A stretch of 64,000 nt of DNA from Allobosea sp. Leaf344 (GTDB lineage Bacteria > Pseudomonadota > Alphaproteobacteria > Rhizobiales > Beijerinckiaceae), in the NCBI RefSeq assembly GCF_001426225.1, contig NZ_LMRT01000001.1, forward strand, positions 599,090 to 663,089, in the 5' to 3' direction. A program made the translations under genes and the position numbers. Each line of letters starts with the position of its first letter. Position 1 is the stretch's first letter. The notes below the pieces were generated by a model. That model worked only from the letters and a program-made list of their open reading frames with translations, had not been told where the DNA came from and did no database searches. Shown here piece by piece: positions 62,801 through 64,000 of the stretch.

Positions 62801-64000
62801 GGCCGATCTCGAAACCGGCCGCAGCGAGCCCGGCCGCGACATCGTCCGCAGCCGGAACCCGGCGCGAGAGCTGGAGCAGCGTGGCGAGCCGGCCGGGCTG
62901 CGGCAGGACCAGCAGGGCGACCCCGCCCGGCACCAGCAGCCTGGTCAGCGCATCCGCCGAGACCTCTGCCGAGGCGATGGCGAGGTCGAAGCCGGTCTCC
63001 TCCAGCGTCTGCGCCTCGGCGACGGCGCCGCGCAGGAAGTGGTAGCCGGCAAAGCGATTGGTGGCGCGGGCCACCGCCTGTTCGGACGGATCGGTTAACA
63101 GATAGTCGCTGCGCGCCGGCGGCAGGACCGGCAGGATCGCGGCAGCGAGCCCGCCGGTCGCGCCGGCGAGCTCGACGATGCGGATCGCGCGCCCCTCGGG
63201 CCAGCGGGAGACGAGCACATGCACCGCCTCGGCGGCCAGGGCATTGGCGGCCATGCGGGTCGGTGCCGTGTCTTCCAGCGCCTCGGCCATGGCGAGGGTA
63301 GGCGCCTCGCTCTCGCCGGCGATCCAGGACGCCAGCATCCGCCCGGCACGGCCGAGCGCCACCAGCTCCGCGGCATAGGCCGGCTGGGCCAAAAGGAGGT
63401 CGCGGCGCAGGCTCTCCGGGTCGGGCGGCTCCACATCCCTGGTCCAGGCATGGACCGGGGTCTGGCCGAGCTCGCCACGCTGCAGGAACCCATCCTCGAC
63501 GGCGATGTCGAGCAGGGCCTGAAGCCGCGGCAGACGATCCGGCGGGGTCCCCGCGGCCTCGGCCAGCGCGGCCAGAGTGAAGGGGCGGCCGGCGGGGGCG
63601 AGGCTGCGGAGCGCCGTCACGGCATAGGCGGCGACGAGCGCATCGAGCCCGGGCCGAACCGTCTCGGCGAAGCCGGCGCCGCCACCGGCCGCCGCGATCA
63701 GCGTGAGCCGCGGCCGCAGCGCATCGGCGATCTCCGCCAGCGGCGGCAAGGCGAGCTTGCCGGACCGGGCGAGCGGCCAGGCCGGATCGGGGCGCCAATC
63801 CTCGGTCAGGATCGGCAGGGTCGCGGGCTTGAACTCGACCTTCTGGAAACGCCCCTCCTCGAGGAGGAGCACGACCCGGCCCTGCGCGTCCGTGACGGTG
63901 AAATCGGCCACGCCGGTGCGGGCGTTTTCGTGCCTCAGCACGACACGGCAGAACAGCCGGGCGGGCAGAGGCGCGAAGCTGCGGATCCGGCCGAGCTGCA
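59895..64000 (-). CDS. reducing type I polyketide synthase (partial, 5' end outside window)
   Basis: The frame stays open to the right edge, so at least 1368 residues belong to a larger protein. Order seen from the edge: the end of a dehydratase domain (RTGVADFTVTDAQGRVVLLL); a methyltransferase-like region (about 62800-63400) whose motif I reads VELAGATGGLAAAI; a ketoreductase structural half; an enoyl reductase (about 61100-62070) with HGAAGGVGLAALQIA; a ketoreductase (about 60350-61030) with TGGLGGVGLATAEW and the catalytic YVAANSFL; and an ACP with LGLDSLMAVEL (serine codon 60081-60083). KS and AT are expected beyond 64000. It would make a fully reduced acyl chain that C1 of the NRPS then condenses with an amino acid. 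Confidence 0.93.
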   Translation of the reverse strand, partial: QLGRIRSFAPLPARLFCRVVLRHENARTGVADFTVTDAQGRVVLLLEEGRFQKVEFKPATLPILTEDWRPDPAWPLARSGKLALPPLAEIADALRPRLTLIAAAGGGAGFAETVRPGLDALVAAYAVTALRSLAPAGRPFTLAALAEAAGTPPDRLPRLQALLDIAVEDGFLQRGELGQTPVHAWTRDVEPPDPESLRRDLLLAQPAYAAELVALGRAGRMLASWIAGESEAPTLAMAEALEDTAPTRMAANALAAEAVHVLVSRWPEGRAIRIVELAGATGGLAAAILPVLPPARSDYLLTDPSEQAVARATNRFAGYHFLRGAVAEAQTLEETGFDLAIASAEVSADALTRLLVPGGVALLVLPQPGRLATLLQLSRRVPAADDVAAGLAAAGFEIGPLPGDVTALHALLLVRRPAKASAPAPAPEPRLPGRRALVIGPAERDCPLVAALADALQGIGGAAIHELPAEPTDEDLATIVAAEPLAVEFVHLAGFAEAASEEAGILARQEMRCLSAIQLARALELRPVDAAAPPVAAVLTIVTRGAFASPSGAAPRDPFQATIAGVSRVIANEQVAIGGRLIDLHAEPGDLAAGRSLAQALLRRDDETETLLEGGRRYVHRTRESSIADQTRLASSPERATAGGEGRPFRLDFLPAGGIASLHLREIERRAPGRGEIEIAIRAAGLNFRDVLWTMGMLPEEAVEKGFSGPTIGMECAGEVVRVGPGVTAFGPGDRVIAFASSCFASHVTTSVDSAAAIPAGLSFAEAATIPTAFVTAWYALDHLARIQPGESVLIHGAAGGVGLAALQIARLKGAVIFATASSDDKQQLVRTLGADHVLSSRSLAFADDVMRLTGGKGVDVVLNSLAGEAITKGLQVLKPFGRFLEIGKRDLYANSRIGLRPFRQNLSYFGIDADTLLVERPDLAQRVFARIVAALSGGELRPLPHQLMPISRAAEAFRAMQQARHVGKLVIALDAEPQDRLTVVASGAGLIRPDATYLVTGGLGGVGLATAEWLVAQGARSLALVSRRGDATAEAQAGLARMHAAGAAPRAFAADVSDAAALEAVLREVRATMPPLRGVIHSAALIEDAPLLKVDRRLMHDVMAAKMLGAWTLHRATLQDELDHFVMFSSSAVVVGNPGQAVYVAANSFLNALAELRRAAGRPALSVGWGAIKDSGFLTRNAQVESLLEQRAGMEATPTKVILAELGRLMAAGAGVVSAAQFNLLRLGQSLPGARTPRFSELIPEGMAVIGQDAGSMADALAAMSPEERRAAILACVTDSVARVVGSPPAQVEPDRALSELGLDSLMAVELAEALEQTLGRPVSVMQMIQAGTVSGVVDVVARGFAGAAPGQPAEPAGPAQANLAA

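Overview
The window looks like chromosomal DNA from a GC-rich alphaproteobacterium, probably Hyphomicrobiales and possibly close to Bosea. This rests on overall base composition, gene content (homogentisate operon, two-subunit NAD-dependent formate dehydrogenase, Liv-type ABC system) and dense operons with 4-nt stop/start overlaps. The genus is an inference. No species-level marker is present.

Region 1 (1-15468) is a catabolic block. After the tail of a DUF4337-like gene come hmgA (minus strand), a divergent MarR regulator, fumarylacetoacetase, a GntR/FCD regulator and a long co-directional run. That run holds a complete branched-chain-amino-acid-type ABC importer, an SDR, a 3-ketosteroid-dehydrogenase-like flavoprotein, a GST, two more SDRs and maleylacetoacetate isomerase. 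All three enzymes from homogentisate to fumarate plus acetoacetate are present. The extra oxidoreductases and the importer suggest that an imported precursor feeds the pathway. A LuxR-type regulator closes the block.

Region 2 (15469-29510) is accessory DNA. It contains aquaporin Z, a five-copy 33-34-bp tandem repeat, tRNA-Arg(CCG), a decayed IS3-family transposase and an AT-rich leader. These are followed by a subtilisin-like autotransporter, a roughly 2020-residue RTX/adhesin-like repeat protein and a small alpha/beta hydrolase. A 149-bp piece of the hydrolase gene is also found upstream of the RTX gene, so the RTX gene sits between direct repeats.

Region 3 (29626-39466) is a sugar-type catabolic cluster: a 3-hydroxyisobutyrate-dehydrogenase-family enzyme, a DeoR regulator, a PfkB kinase resembling sulfofructose kinase YihV, a class II aldolase, a sugar ABC importer without its ATPase, an SDR and an SMP-30 lactonase. 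Related putative operators occur on both sides of the kinase gene. The gene set resembles a sulfosugar (sulfo-EMP-like) route, but the substrate is not proven.

Region 4 (39463-44511) encodes an NAD-dependent Mo/W formate dehydrogenase (alpha subunit plus a fused NuoE-NuoF beta subunit) and two overlapping very small genes.

Region 5 (44804-64000, running off the right edge) is a hybrid PKS-NRPS cluster. The plus strand carries an unknown protein, a phosphopantetheinyl transferase, a TolC/NodT-type outer-membrane lipoprotein and a DevC/DevA/DevB-type ABC exporter. The minus strand carries a truncated reducing PKS (DH end, MT-like, ER, KR, ACP), a MATE pump and a C-A-T-C-A-T-TE NRPS. The two strands converge with 10 bp between stop codons. 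The simplest reading is synthesis of an acyl-dipeptide-type product with a dedicated tripartite exporter.
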